Part shown: piece after piece, positions 52,762 through 60,771 of the stretch
Numbering within the stretch: position 1 is the first letter of the stretch
Layout of the letters: every line of letters begins with the position of its first letter
Source: Chitinophaga sp. GbtcB8
GTDB lineage: Bacteria; Bacteroidota; Bacteroidia; Chitinophagales; Chitinophagaceae
NCBI RefSeq assembly: GCF_019091455.1
Contig: NZ_JAGXJN010000018.1
Location: forward strand, 1 to 64,000
Reading direction: 5' to 3'
DNA length: 64,000 nucleotides
Program-made: the position numbers and the translations under genes
The notes under the pieces: model-generated
The model's database searches: none
What the model was told of the DNA's origin: nothing
What the model saw: only the letters and a program-made list of their open reading frames with translations

Positions 52762-53167
52762 GATTCCTTGGTTTTAAAATGAAAAGAATAAATATGGTTT
52801 CCTGAAATGGGGTGCATCCGAATGGTAAAGTTAGTGTTTTACAGCCCGGTCCGCTAACCGTAACTTCTATAAGCTGAGTTGCAAATCTTGTTCCTGCTTT
52901 GTCCCGTTCTTAGAAAAAGATCCTAAAAACAGATGTTTTTCGTATAGCTGACGGCTATAAAAATGCCGTGTTTGTACTGTGTCCGGTAGGTGTTGCATCT
53001 AAATAATCCGGTTTAAGGTTTGCAGCAGGTGGTAGTGATCCTGCTTACAGTTTACAGAACAGGTTCATATTTTCAGCTCCCAGCCGTTCAACGGGCATGA
53101 GGCTGCCAGGGCGCAACGTTAGGCGCACCAACAAGGCACGGAACAATAAGCTTGGAAAGTTTATGGG
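52762..53167. other. Intergenic stretch, nothing recognised
   Basis: 406 bases between the poxB start and the dipeptidase stop. I find no convincing ORF, riboswitch core, hairpin terminator or repeat. It presumably holds the poxB promoter, but I cannot place a -7/-33 pair. Confidence 0.5.
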
Positions 53168-53872
53168 TTATCGGAAGGTATCAAAACCCAGGTCCAGTAA
53201 AGGGTATTTTTGATAGTCTGAGAGGTAAAAGTGCCACCACTCTGTTTCCAGGGCAGTAAAGCCGTGCTGCTCCATTATGCGGCGTAACAGGGCACGGTTG
53301 GCGAATACAGCGGTATCTGCAGGGCGATAGCTGTAATGTGCTTTTTCTGTAAAATCATCATAACCGGTAGGCATGGGAATGGTATCCCCGCTGGATATTT
53401 GTATAAGGGTAAGATCTACCGCTACACCCCGGTTATGCCCGCTGCCTTTGCGCGGGTCAGCAGCATAGCGGTCGTCGGGTACAATGGTCCACATTTTTTC
53501 AGTGATGGCATAGGGCCGGTAAGCGTCGAATATTTTTAAGGCAAGTCCCCGGGTGCTGAGCTGCTGCTGCACGGCCTTTAAGGCTTTAGCAGCAGGCAGG
53601 CGTAATAAAACCCTGGTATGCGGGTACAATACCTGTTGTGTAAAGTTATGCGTGGTGGCATAACGCACATCTGTACGAATGCCGGGAATATAACGGGTCA
53701 CATCTACCAGCTGCTGATTACTATCTGCTGCAACCTGCTGCCGGTACAGGGCAGGGCTGTTCACTACCGGCAAACCATAATGGTTTAAAGGTATTTGCTG
53801 TGCAAATGAGCTGTGCCAACCTGGCATCATTAACAATAATAAGCTAATCCAGTTGTAGAAAAATACCCTCAT
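53168..53872 (-). CDS. D-alanyl-D-alanine dipeptidase (VanX/DdpX family, M15D)
   Basis: 234 residues with a signal peptide (LLLLMMPGWHSSFAQQ). VanX-type signatures are IRTDVRYATTHNFTQQVLY, LKIFDAYRPYAITEKMW, and the zinc ligands in GSGHNRGVAVDLTL (His and Asp) and TEWWHFYLSDY (Glu and His). It hydrolyses D-Ala-D-Ala or related peptides, probably in the periplasm for peptidoglycan recycling. No vancomycin resistance genes are nearby. Confidence 0.92.
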   Translation of the reverse strand: MRVFFYNWISLLLLMMPGWHSSFAQQIPLNHYGLPVVNSPALYRQQVAADSNQQLVDVTRYIPGIRTDVRYATTHNFTQQVLYPHTRVLLRLPAAKALKAVQQQLSTRGLALKIFDAYRPYAITEKMWTIVPDDRYAADPRKGSGHNRGVAVDLTLIQISSGDTIPMPTGYDDFTEKAHYSYRPADTAVFANRALLRRIMEQHGFTALETEWWHFYLSDYQKYPLLDLGFDTFR

Positions 53873-53963
53873 CGTTATATGGTTTTCTTAAAATTAGTCA
53901 AGAAAGTATACATTACAGGTAAAAAACAATTGTAAACCCCGGCTGAAATTAGGTATTTTAGAA

Positions 53964-53982
53964 CCCTTAAAAAACTAAGGGA
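53964..53982 (+). promoter_or_regulatory. Small hairpin over the Shine-Dalgarno of the first SDR gene
   Basis: CCCTTA (53964-53969) pairs with TAAGGG (53976-53981), and the second arm is the likely Shine-Dalgarno (AAGGGA) 2-3 bases before the ATG at 53985. It could lower translation. The predicted structure is small. Confidence 0.3.
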
Positions 53983-53984
53983 AG

Positions 53985-54767
53985 ATGAGTTTATTTCGGT
54001 TAGATAACAAGGTGGCGGTAGTTACCGGTGCCGGTAGCGGTATAGGCCAGGCTATTGCCAAATCTTTTGCGGAGCAGGGTGCTTTTGTGCACATTATAGA
54101 GCTGAATGAAGATGGCGGTAAAGGCACGGTGGCTGATATTGTAGCTGCAGGCGGCAAAGCAAAGGCACATGGCTGTAACGTGGCACAGCAGGCCGATGTG
54201 ATCAAAACCATTGACAGCATACAGGCCGCTGACGGCCGTATAGATATATTGGTGAACTGTGCGGGCATTGCCCACATAGGTAAGCTGGAAACCACTGCTG
54301 AAGCAGATTTTGACCGCGTGTTCAGCGTAAATGTTAAAGGCACCTATAACTGTATGTACGCTGCTATCAAACACATGAAGCAGCAGGGTGGGGGCGTTAT
54401 CCTTAACATTGCCTCCGTTGCCTCTACCGTAGGTATCCCTGACCGTTTTGCTTACTCCATGAGCAAAGGCGCCGTATTAACCATGACCCTTTCCGTAGCT
54501 AAAGATTATATACATGATAATATCCGCTGTAACTGTGTATCACCTGCCAGGGTGCATACCCCGTTTGTAGATGGGTTCCTGCAAAAGAACTACCCGGATA
54601 ATGTACAGGAGATGTTTGAAAAATTATCCAAAACACAGCCTATTGGCCGTATGGCTAAACCGGAAGAAGTAGGCTGGCTGGCGCTGTACCTGTGCTCTGA
54701 GCAGGCTGGTTTTATTACCGGCTGTGATTACCCGATAGATGGTGGTTTTATAAAATTGAATAACTGA
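53985..54767 (+). CDS. SDR oxidoreductase, likely 2-keto-3-deoxy-L-fuconate dehydrogenase
   Basis: 260 residues of the classical short-chain dehydrogenase family. The NAD(P) site is VVTGAGSGIGQAIA (about residues 13-26), NCAG is in LVNCAGIAHIG, and the catalytic Ser/Tyr/Lys are in NIASVAS and YSMSKGA. The start is the ATG at 53985. Its place in the fucose cluster fits the oxidation of 2-keto-3-deoxy-L-fuconate to 2,4-diketo-3-deoxy-L-fuconate; this is by context, not proven by sequence. The other SDR at 57849 better fits L-fucose dehydrogenase. Confidence 0.78.
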   Translation: MSLFRLDNKVAVVTGAGSGIGQAIAKSFAEQGAFVHIIELNEDGGKGTVADIVAAGGKAKAHGCNVAQQADVIKTIDSIQAADGRIDILVNCAGIAHIGKLETTAEADFDRVFSVNVKGTYNCMYAAIKHMKQQGGGVILNIASVASTVGIPDRFAYSMSKGAVLTMTLSVAKDYIHDNIRCNCVSPARVHTPFVDGFLQKNYPDNVQEMFEKLSKTQPIGRMAKPEEVGWLALYLCSEQAGFITGCDYPIDGGFIKLNN

Positions 54768-54801
54768 TAGCCCTTATATTGCAGGATATATCAATCACCG
54801 T

Positions 54802-55554
54802 ATGCAACATTTCAGCAAAGTAATTTTAATAACGGCGCTTTCCACCAGCCTGTGGGCCTGCGGTGGCGCCGGTACACAGTCCGGCAGCAGGCAGGATAGC
54901 ACCGCTACAGCTTTTACACCGGCAAAACCTGCCGGCACCGTACAGGTATCTTTTGAACAGGATACAGATACGCCGAAAGTAAAGATCCATTTTGCTATTG
55001 CCGATAAAACAATAGACAAATCTTTTGAGCTGCCGCTGGCGCAGGATATGGATTCAGAAGACCTGTACCGCACCGTATGGGACCAGCCAACCAGCTGTTA
55101 CATTGGCGTGTTAAAAAATAACCGCGGCACCCGTTATTACCATGCCAGCCAGGGAGAAGACGGCGGGCTGAAAATTTTCCAGGTAGGTACGCCGCCGGAA
55201 GCTGTATGGCATTATGCAGAGGGTGAGCTGGGGCTAGGCAAGGCCACCAATAAATCAAAACTAACAGATCATTACAAAAGGAATGTAACCTCCGGTAAGA
55301 TCATTGCTGATTTTATTGTGCGGCTGGAACCGGCTGCCAGTAAAGATTCTGTACAGCTGTACACAGAGTTTGGCGGTTTAAATGAAAGAAAAACGCTGCA
55401 GGTGCCAGGTGGTTATGCGCCTAAGATACAACCCACAGAAGACCCTGAGCATTGCATATTCGGTTTGCAGCGTGATGATGGATTTGATCCGGTGCTGGAT
55501 ATAAAAGTGGAGAATGCGAAGCTGATATTGAAAGAGCTTGGGAGAGTGCAGTAA
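54802..55554 (+). CDS. Lipoprotein of unknown function in the fucose cluster
   Basis: 250 residues with a lipoprotein signal (ILITALSTSLWACGGAG, lipobox LWAC, Cys about 20) and a low-complexity linker (SGSRQDSTATAFTPAKPAG). The rest is beta-rich and shows no motif I recognise (VQVSFEQDTDTPKVKIHFAIADK). It may be periplasmic or at the surface. It lies 34 bases after the SDR gene but may not be part of the pathway. Confidence 0.65.
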   Translation: MQHFSKVILITALSTSLWACGGAGTQSGSRQDSTATAFTPAKPAGTVQVSFEQDTDTPKVKIHFAIADKTIDKSFELPLAQDMDSEDLYRTVWDQPTSCYIGVLKNNRGTRYYHASQGEDGGLKIFQVGTPPEAVWHYAEGELGLGKATNKSKLTDHYKRNVTSGKIIADFIVRLEPAASKDSVQLYTEFGGLNERKTLQVPGGYAPKIQPTEDPEHCIFGLQRDDGFDPVLDIKVENAKLILKELGRVQ

Positions 55555-55636
55555 AGCTGAACGCTTAACGCAAAATGCTTAACGCAAAATGGCTACTCTA
55601 CGCTGCATTAAGCGTTTAGCATTCAGCTTAAGCATT
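55555..55636. repeat. GCTTAACGC word repeat before the FAH gene
   Basis: AGCTGAACGCTTAACGCAAA words (55555-55592) and the complementary run CTGCATTAAGCGTTTAGC, ATTCAGCTTAAGC (55602-55634) form an imperfect hairpin. It fills the gap between the lipoprotein stop and the hydrolase. Confidence 0.65.
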
Positions 55637-55659
55637 ATTTAACAGGAAAATATTTACAA

Positions 55660-56511
55660 ATGAAACTGATACGATTCGGACAACCGGGTGAAGAGAAACC
55701 AGGTGTAGTTACAGCAGATGGCAGCTTTGATGTAAGCGCTTTCGGAGAAGATTACGGCGAAAAATTCTTTGAGACCAATGGGCTGGAACGCCTGGCGAAA
55801 TGGTGGGCTGCCAATAGTGGAACAGCGCCCCGCATACCGGATAATACGCGCCTGGGATCGCCCATACAGCGGCCTTCCAAGATCATTTGCATTGGCCTGA
55901 ACTATGCGGATCATGCTAAGGAAAGCAATATGCAGATCCCTACGGAACCGATCGTGTTCTTCAAAAGCACCTCCTCACTGGTAGGCCCCAACGATAACCT
56001 GATCATTCCTAAGAACAGTAAAAAAACAGATTGGGAAGTGGAGCTGGCCGTAGTGATCGGCAAGAAAGCCACCTATGTGGAAGAAAAAGACGCAATGGAT
56101 TATATAGCCGGTTATGCGCTGCATAATGATTATAGTGAGCGTGAGTTTCAGCTGGAACGTAACGGGCAGTGGGTAAAAGGCAAAAGCGCTGATACCTTTG
56201 CGCCGCTGGGCCCCTGGCTGGTTACCAAAGATGAAGTTAAGGATGTAAATAACCTGGGCATCTGGTTAAGCCTGAATGGTAAAAAGGTGCAGAATGGCAC
56301 TACCGCCAACCTGATATTCAGCGTGCCTTTCCTGGTGTCTTACCTGAGCCAGTTTATGAGCCTGTTGCCGGGTGATGTGATCTCTACCGGTACGCCGGCA
56401 GGCGTAGGCCTGGGCATGAACCCGCAGGTATATATTAAGGAGGGTGATGTAATGGAGCTGGGCATTGATGGTTTGGGCACCTCCAAACAAACGGCCTTTG
56501 CCTGGAAATAA
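55660..56511 (+). CDS. FAH-family hydrolase, likely 2,4-diketo-3-deoxy-L-fuconate hydrolase
   Basis: 283 residues. The fumarylacetoacetate hydrolase fold is clear from KIICIGLNYADHAKESNM (about residues 75-92), PIVFFKSTSSLVGPNDNL, VELAVVIGKKAT, HNDYSEREFQ, and LLPGDVISTGTPAGVGLGMN with metal-binding Glu/Asp. In the fucose context it would cleave 2,4-diketo-3-deoxy-L-fuconate to pyruvate and L-lactate. The exact substrate is inferred from neighbours; FAH-family enzymes of related pathways look alike. Confidence 0.85.
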   Translation: MKLIRFGQPGEEKPGVVTADGSFDVSAFGEDYGEKFFETNGLERLAKWWAANSGTAPRIPDNTRLGSPIQRPSKIICIGLNYADHAKESNMQIPTEPIVFFKSTSSLVGPNDNLIIPKNSKKTDWEVELAVVIGKKATYVEEKDAMDYIAGYALHNDYSEREFQLERNGQWVKGKSADTFAPLGPWLVTKDEVKDVNNLGIWLSLNGKKVQNGTTANLIFSVPFLVSYLSQFMSLLPGDVISTGTPAGVGLGMNPQVYIKEGDVMELGIDGLGTSKQTAFAWK

Positions 56512-56546
56512 CAATTATTCCACTCAATGTGTTAATGCAGATAGTT

Positions 56547-56882
56547 ATGAAAAGATATTGCCTGGCACTGGACCTTAAGAATGATCCGCAGCTGATAGCG
56601 GAGTATGAAAAATATCACCAGGAAGTATGGCCGGAGATCAGGCAAAGCATTAGCGGCAGCGGTATTGAAAACATGGAGATCTACCGGGTTATGAACCGTT
56701 TGTTCATGATCATGGAAGTGAATGAAACCTTTTCCGCTGAAAAGAAAGCGGCTGCAGATGCCACCAATCCTAAGGTACAGGAATGGGAAGCGCTCATGTG
56801 GAAATACCAGCAGGCATTGCCAATTGCAAAACCCGGAGAGAAGTGGATAGTGATGGATAAGATATTTTCTTTAAATGCATAG
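56547..56882 (+). CDS. L-fucose/L-rhamnose mutarotase family protein
   Basis: About 111 residues from the ATG at 56547 (in-frame GTG 56529 and ATG 56535 are alternatives). The RhaM-type fold is shown by the CLALDLKNDPQLIAEYEKYHQEVWPEI start and by MEIYRVMNRLFMIMEV, the conserved YxxYH and NRLF segments. It interconverts sugar anomers so that the dehydrogenase gets its preferred form. The cluster suggests L-fucose. Confidence 0.85.
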   Translation: MKRYCLALDLKNDPQLIAEYEKYHQEVWPEIRQSISGSGIENMEIYRVMNRLFMIMEVNETFSAEKKAAADATNPKVQEWEALMWKYQQALPIAKPGEKWIVMDKIFSLNA

Positions 56883-56953
56883 CTGAAAGCATAAAGCATA
56901 AAGCTGAAAGCATAATGCAGGTAGCTTTTTGCTTTATGCTTTGCGCTTTCTGC
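56881..56953. repeat. AGCATAAAGC word repeat before the lactonase gene
   Basis: GCTGAAAGC, ATAAAGC and ATAATGC words (56882-56918) are followed by the reverse words GCTTTTTGCTTTATGC and GCGCTTTCTGC (56923-56953). It is an imperfect hairpin. Confidence 0.65.
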
Positions 56954-56966
56954 TCAAATTCCAATT

Positions 56967-57797
56967 ATGGTCATCGATTCCCATCAACATTTCTGGAAAT
57001 ACCACCCGGTGAAAGATGCCTGGATCACAGACGATATGAAAGTGATACAGGATGATTTTTTGCCGCATAACCTGCTGCCCGTATTACAACAGAACGCTGT
57101 GGATGCCTGTGTGGCCGTACAGGCCGATCAGTCGGAAGAGGAAACACAATTCCTGCTGGACCTGGCCGCTGCACACCCCTTTGTGAAAGGCGTGGTAGGC
57201 TGGGTAGACCTGCGTGCAGAGAACCTGGAAGAACGCCTGCAGCACTATACACAATTCAAAACGCTGAAAGGATTCCGCCATATTGTGCAGGGAGAGCCTG
57301 ATCCGGCCTTTTTGTTAAAGGAAGGATTTTGTAAAGGCATCCGTGCATTACAGCCGTATAATTTTACGTACGATATTCTCGTATATCCCATACAGTTACC
57401 CGCGGTAGAAAAATTCGTGCAGCTGTTCCCGCAGCAAAAGCTGGTCATAGATCATATGGCCAAGCCTTATTGCAAAACGGGTGATATAGCTGTATGGGAA
57501 AAAAGCATGCGGACTATTGCAGCATCATCCAACGTATACTGCAAGATCAGCGGGCTGGTAACGGAAGCCGACTGGCAAAACTGGAATGCCGGTATGTTTA
57601 AGCCTTACCTGGATGTAGTGCTGGAAGCCTTTGGCCCCCAGCGCCTGATGTATGGATCCGACTGGCCGGTATGTTTGGTAGCAGGGCAGTATGCTGAAGT
57701 AAAAGGTATGGTAACAGACTACATCAGCGGGTTAAGCGGAACAGAGCAGGCCGCCATTATGGGAGGCAATGCCGCTGCGTTCTACAACCTTGTTTAA
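56967..57797 (+). CDS. Amidohydrolase family protein, likely L-fuconolactonase
   Basis: 276 residues of the amidohydrolase-2 (TIM-barrel) family. Metal-binding His are in VIDSHQHFWKYHPVKDAWI (HQHF, residues about 5-8). KGFRHIVQGEPDPAFL, LVIDHMAKPYCKTGD and YGSDWPVCLVAG (catalytic Asp) are typical. Members near SDR, FAH and mutarotase genes hydrolyse L-fucono- or L-rhamnono-lactones. Here L-fuconolactone is likely from context. Confidence 0.85.
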   Translation: MVIDSHQHFWKYHPVKDAWITDDMKVIQDDFLPHNLLPVLQQNAVDACVAVQADQSEEETQFLLDLAAAHPFVKGVVGWVDLRAENLEERLQHYTQFKTLKGFRHIVQGEPDPAFLLKEGFCKGIRALQPYNFTYDILVYPIQLPAVEKFVQLFPQQKLVIDHMAKPYCKTGDIAVWEKSMRTIAASSNVYCKISGLVTEADWQNWNAGMFKPYLDVVLEAFGPQRLMYGSDWPVCLVAGQYAEVKGMVTDYISGLSGTEQAAIMGGNAAAFYNLV

Positions 57798-57822
57798 TAG
57801 CACATTTATTTATTGATTATTA

Positions 57823-57838
57823 TTGAAAACGTTTTCAA
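57823..57838 (+). promoter_or_regulatory. LacI-type operator before the second SDR gene
   Basis: TTGAAAACGTTTTCAA is a perfect 16-base palindrome with the AAAACGTTTT core seen in LacI/GalR operators. It ends 10 bases before the ATG at 57849. No LacI gene lies in this window, so the repressor must be elsewhere. Confidence 0.6.
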
Positions 57839-57848
57839 ATAACAACTT

Positions 57849-58634
57849 ATGGATCTGGGATTAAAAGATAAAGTGATCATTGTAACAGGCGGCGCCAAAG
57901 GTATTGGAGAAGCTATTTCCAAGCTGGTAGCAGCAGAAGGCGCTATTGCCGTAATTGCAGGCCGTAGCGCGGTAGATAATGAAAAAACAATAGCTGCCAT
58001 CAAAGCGGCCGGTGGTAAGGCTTTTGGTATTGAAGCAGAGCTGGGCGACCCCGCTGCCTGCAAAAAAGTGATTGATATCACTGTTAAAGAATTTGGTACT
58101 CTGCACGCCCTGGTGAACAATGCCGGTGTGAATGATGGCGTAGGTCTGGAAAGCGGTAACCCGGAAAAGTTCATGGCATCATTGCAAAAAAATGTGTCGC
58201 ACTATTATAACCTGGCGCATTATGCATTGCCTTACCTGAAACAGAACAAGGGCAGCATAGTGAACATTGGCTCTAAAGTAGCTACCACCGGGCAGGGTAA
58301 TACTTCCGGTTATGCTGCTTCCAAAGGCGCTATTAACGCCTTAACAAGGGAGTGGGCGGTAGAGCTGCTGCCATTTTCCATTCGGGTGAATACCGTAATA
58401 CCCGCAGAAGTGTGGACCCCGCTGTATGAAACCTGGATCAGCTCTTTGCCCAATCCTAAGGAAAAGCTGGCCTCCATTGTTTCTAAAATCCCCCTGGAGC
58501 AGCGTATGACCACCTCTGAAGAAATTGCCGGTATGACGGTATTCCTGTTGTCCGCACAATCATCGCACACCACAGGGCAGATCATTTATGTGGATGGCGG
58601 GTACACACACCTGGACAGATCGATTAGCCAATAA
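57849..58634 (+). CDS. SDR oxidoreductase, likely L-fucose dehydrogenase
   Basis: 261 residues, classical SDR. The N-terminus MDLGLKDKVIIVTGGAKGIG carries the cofactor site. NNAGV is present, and the catalytic residues lie in NIGSKVA and YAASKGA. The C-terminus GGYTHLDRS resembles known bacterial L-fucose dehydrogenases. It would oxidise L-fucose to its lactone. The LacI-type palindrome directly upstream suggests sugar control. Confidence 0.82.
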   Translation: MDLGLKDKVIIVTGGAKGIGEAISKLVAAEGAIAVIAGRSAVDNEKTIAAIKAAGGKAFGIEAELGDPAACKKVIDITVKEFGTLHALVNNAGVNDGVGLESGNPEKFMASLQKNVSHYYNLAHYALPYLKQNKGSIVNIGSKVATTGQGNTSGYAASKGAINALTREWAVELLPFSIRVNTVIPAEVWTPLYETWISSLPNPKEKLASIVSKIPLEQRMTTSEEIAGMTVFLLSAQSSHTTGQIIYVDGGYTHLDRSISQ

Positions 58635-58637
58635 AAC

Positions 58638-58694
58638 AGCTATTAGCTGTTAGCTTTTAGCCAGCTAATAGCTAAAGGCTAATAACTAAAAGCT
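58638..58694. repeat. GCTATTAGC word repeat before fucP
   Basis: AGCTATTAGCTGTTAGC and TTTTAGCC words, followed by the complementary AGCTAATAGCTAAAGGC and TAACTAAAAGCT, form an imperfect inverted repeat 31 bases before fucP. It shares the word family with the nrd junction (39738-39793). Confidence 0.7.
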
Positions 58695-58725
58695 TATATT
58701 TAACTACCACAAAACTTTTTCCCCT

Positions 58726-59967
58726 ATGGCTGGAGCCACTGTTTCCACGAGCTCTGTAACTGCGGTTACAGACAGTAAGAAAAGCTACTTATTCCCGTTC
58801 ATACTGGTTACCAGCCTGTTCTTCCTGTGGGGACTGGCTTACGGCCTGCTGGATGTGCTGAACAAACATTTCCAGGAGGTGTTGAATATTACTAAAACCC
58901 GCTCCACCTTATTACAGCTGGCCTACTTTGGCGCTTACTTCCTGATGGCTTTACCCGCCAGTATTTTCATGAGTAAGTACGGTTATAAAAAAGGCATCAT
59001 CTTAGGGTTACTGTTATATGCAATAGGTGCATTCCTGTTTTACCCATCAGCCCATTATGCCAACTTTGAAGCCTTTTTGCTATCGTTGTTTGTGCTGGCC
59101 AGCGGGCTTACCTGCCTGGAAACAGCTGCCAATCCATACGTAACGGTGCTGGGCAGCGCAGAAACATCAGAGTTCCGCCTGAATCTTTCCCAATGTTTTA
59201 ATGGTGTGGGTTCTTTCCTGGGGCCGGTAATTGGCGGTGCATTATTCTTTAGCGGTGATAAAGAAGCTGCAGGCAACCTGAGCTCCGTACAGTCAACATA
59301 TATTGTGATTGGAGCAGTGGTGCTGCTGATCGCATTTTTCTTTTACAGAACATCCTTACCGGAAATAAAAGAAGTAAGCACGGAAGAAGGTGCAGGCAGC
59401 ATACAAACAGCCAAACCACTGTTTGCGCACAGCCATTTTGTATGGGGTGTAATTGCACAATTCTTTTATGTAGCTGCACAAGTGGGTGTGGGTGCGCTTT
59501 TCATTAATTATGTAACGGAATACTGGCAGGGCGCCACCAGTGAAAAAGGCGCTTACCTGTTAGCCGTTAGCCTGGTATTATTTACTGCCGGCCGTTTTGT
59601 GGGCACCGCTATTATGAGAACGGTAGCGCCCAATAAGCTGCTGGCTGCTTATGCGCTCATAAACCTGGTGTTGTGTATGGTGGTAATGGCCGGTAAAGGC
59701 GCCATTTCCGTATATGCGCTGATGGCCGTTTTCTTTTTCATGTCTATTATGTTCCCAACCATATTTGCATTAGGCGTAAAAGATCTGGGCGTGCACACCA
59801 AAAAGGGCGGCGCATTCATTATCATGTCTATTGTGGGTGGTGCTGTTGTACCGTATGTAATGGGTATTATTGCAGATAGCCAGTCTACCGCCGGCGCTTA
59901 CGCCGTACCGCTGGTATGTTTTGCCATAGTGTTCTATTACGGCTGGAAAGGATACAAGAGAGCTTAA
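58726..59967 (+). CDS. fucP: L-fucose:H+ symporter-like MFS permease
   Basis: 413 residues with 12 membrane segments. It belongs to the FucP sugar:proton symporter family (FILVTSLFFLWGLAYGLLDVLNKHFQEVL, with the N-terminal conserved Asp/Asn/Lys). YFGAYFLMALPASIFMSKYGYKKG and LTCLETAANPYVTVLG are characteristic. It imports L-fucose or a related sugar for the cluster. FucP members may also carry glucose/galactose, so the exact sugar is inferred. Confidence 0.9.
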   Translation: MAGATVSTSSVTAVTDSKKSYLFPFILVTSLFFLWGLAYGLLDVLNKHFQEVLNITKTRSTLLQLAYFGAYFLMALPASIFMSKYGYKKGIILGLLLYAIGAFLFYPSAHYANFEAFLLSLFVLASGLTCLETAANPYVTVLGSAETSEFRLNLSQCFNGVGSFLGPVIGGALFFSGDKEAAGNLSSVQSTYIVIGAVVLLIAFFFYRTSLPEIKEVSTEEGAGSIQTAKPLFAHSHFVWGVIAQFFYVAAQVGVGALFINYVTEYWQGATSEKGAYLLAVSLVLFTAGRFVGTAIMRTVAPNKLLAAYALINLVLCMVVMAGKGAISVYALMAVFFFMSIMFPTIFALGVKDLGVHTKKGGAFIIMSIVGGAVVPYVMGIIADSQSTAGAYAVPLVCFAIVFYYGWKGYKRA

Positions 59968-60024
59968 CACATCATTTTTCCCGGTTCCGCAAATTCATTG
60001 TAATTTACTGTAGTAAAACATACG

Positions 60025-60771
60025 ATGAATTTGCGGAACTTTCATTTATACCTGCCTGCTGCCTGCCTTTGCCTGCTCCTTTTCACCGGGGCCAATACCT
60101 TTCATAGCGCTCCCATGCAATTACAGTTCACCCATGTAGTGAATGGGAAACCCATGGCGTTGCAAACGGGCATTTACACCAATGCGGTAGGCGATTCCTT
60201 TAACATTACTATGTTCAAATATTACGTGAGCAACTTTTCGCTCACTACCAGCAGCGGGCAGGAAGTAAGCCTGCCGCCGGCCTATTTCCTGGTAAATGAA
60301 AGCGATACCGCTTCCAAGACCATTACGCTGCCACCTATACCGGAAGGCATGTACAGCAGCATTTCCTTTTTGATAGGGGTAGATAGCATCCGCAATATGA
60401 GCGGTGCGCAAACCGGCGCTTTAGACCCAATGAACGGTATGTTCTGGACCTGGAACAGCGGTTACATTATGGCCAAGCTGGAAGGGCTGTCGCCGGTATC
60501 CAAACAACCCAATAAGCTCATAGAATTTCATATTGGCGGTTTCCAGGGCACGCGTAATACGCTGCGCAGGGTAACGCTTACTTTTGCCAAACCATTTTCA
60601 TTACCGCAGCCGGAACCGGTGGTAATGCCCATAGTGGCCGATGCCTATACCTGGTTCAGCCAGCCGAATACCGTTAGCTTTCAGCACGTATCATCCTGCA
60701 CTACGCCGGGGGCGCAGGCTATGCGCATCGCAGATAATTACCAGCACATGTTCAGCATAAAGAGGGATTAG
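60025..60771 (+). CDS. MbnP-like copper-binding family protein
   Basis: 248 residues with a signal peptide (LYLPAACLCLLLFTGANTFHSA). The mature part has the MbnP-like layout: LQFTHVVNGKPMALQTGIYTNAVGDSFNITMFKYYVSNFSL and GMFWTWNSGYIMAKLEG with the two conserved Trp. MbnP proteins bind copper through a Trp oxidised to kynurenine by a partner dihaem enzyme. The partner-like gene follows with a stop/start overlap (TAGTG). Copper binding here is inferred. Confidence 0.8.
   Translation: MNLRNFHLYLPAACLCLLLFTGANTFHSAPMQLQFTHVVNGKPMALQTGIYTNAVGDSFNITMFKYYVSNFSLTTSSGQEVSLPPAYFLVNESDTASKTITLPPIPEGMYSSISFLIGVDSIRNMSGAQTGALDPMNGMFWTWNSGYIMAKLEGLSPVSKQPNKLIEFHIGGFQGTRNTLRRVTLTFAKPFSLPQPEPVVMPIVADAYTWFSQPNTVSFQHVSSCTTPGAQAMRIADNYQHMFSIKRD

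Noticed and set aside
52762..53167. Hidden gene between poxB and the dipeptidase
   Set aside because: No frame over 60 codons with plausible composition was found on either strand.
53168..53872. VanX as part of a vancomycin resistance operon
   Set aside because: No vanH, vanA or vanRS homologues are near, and a signal peptide is present. A recycling role is more likely.
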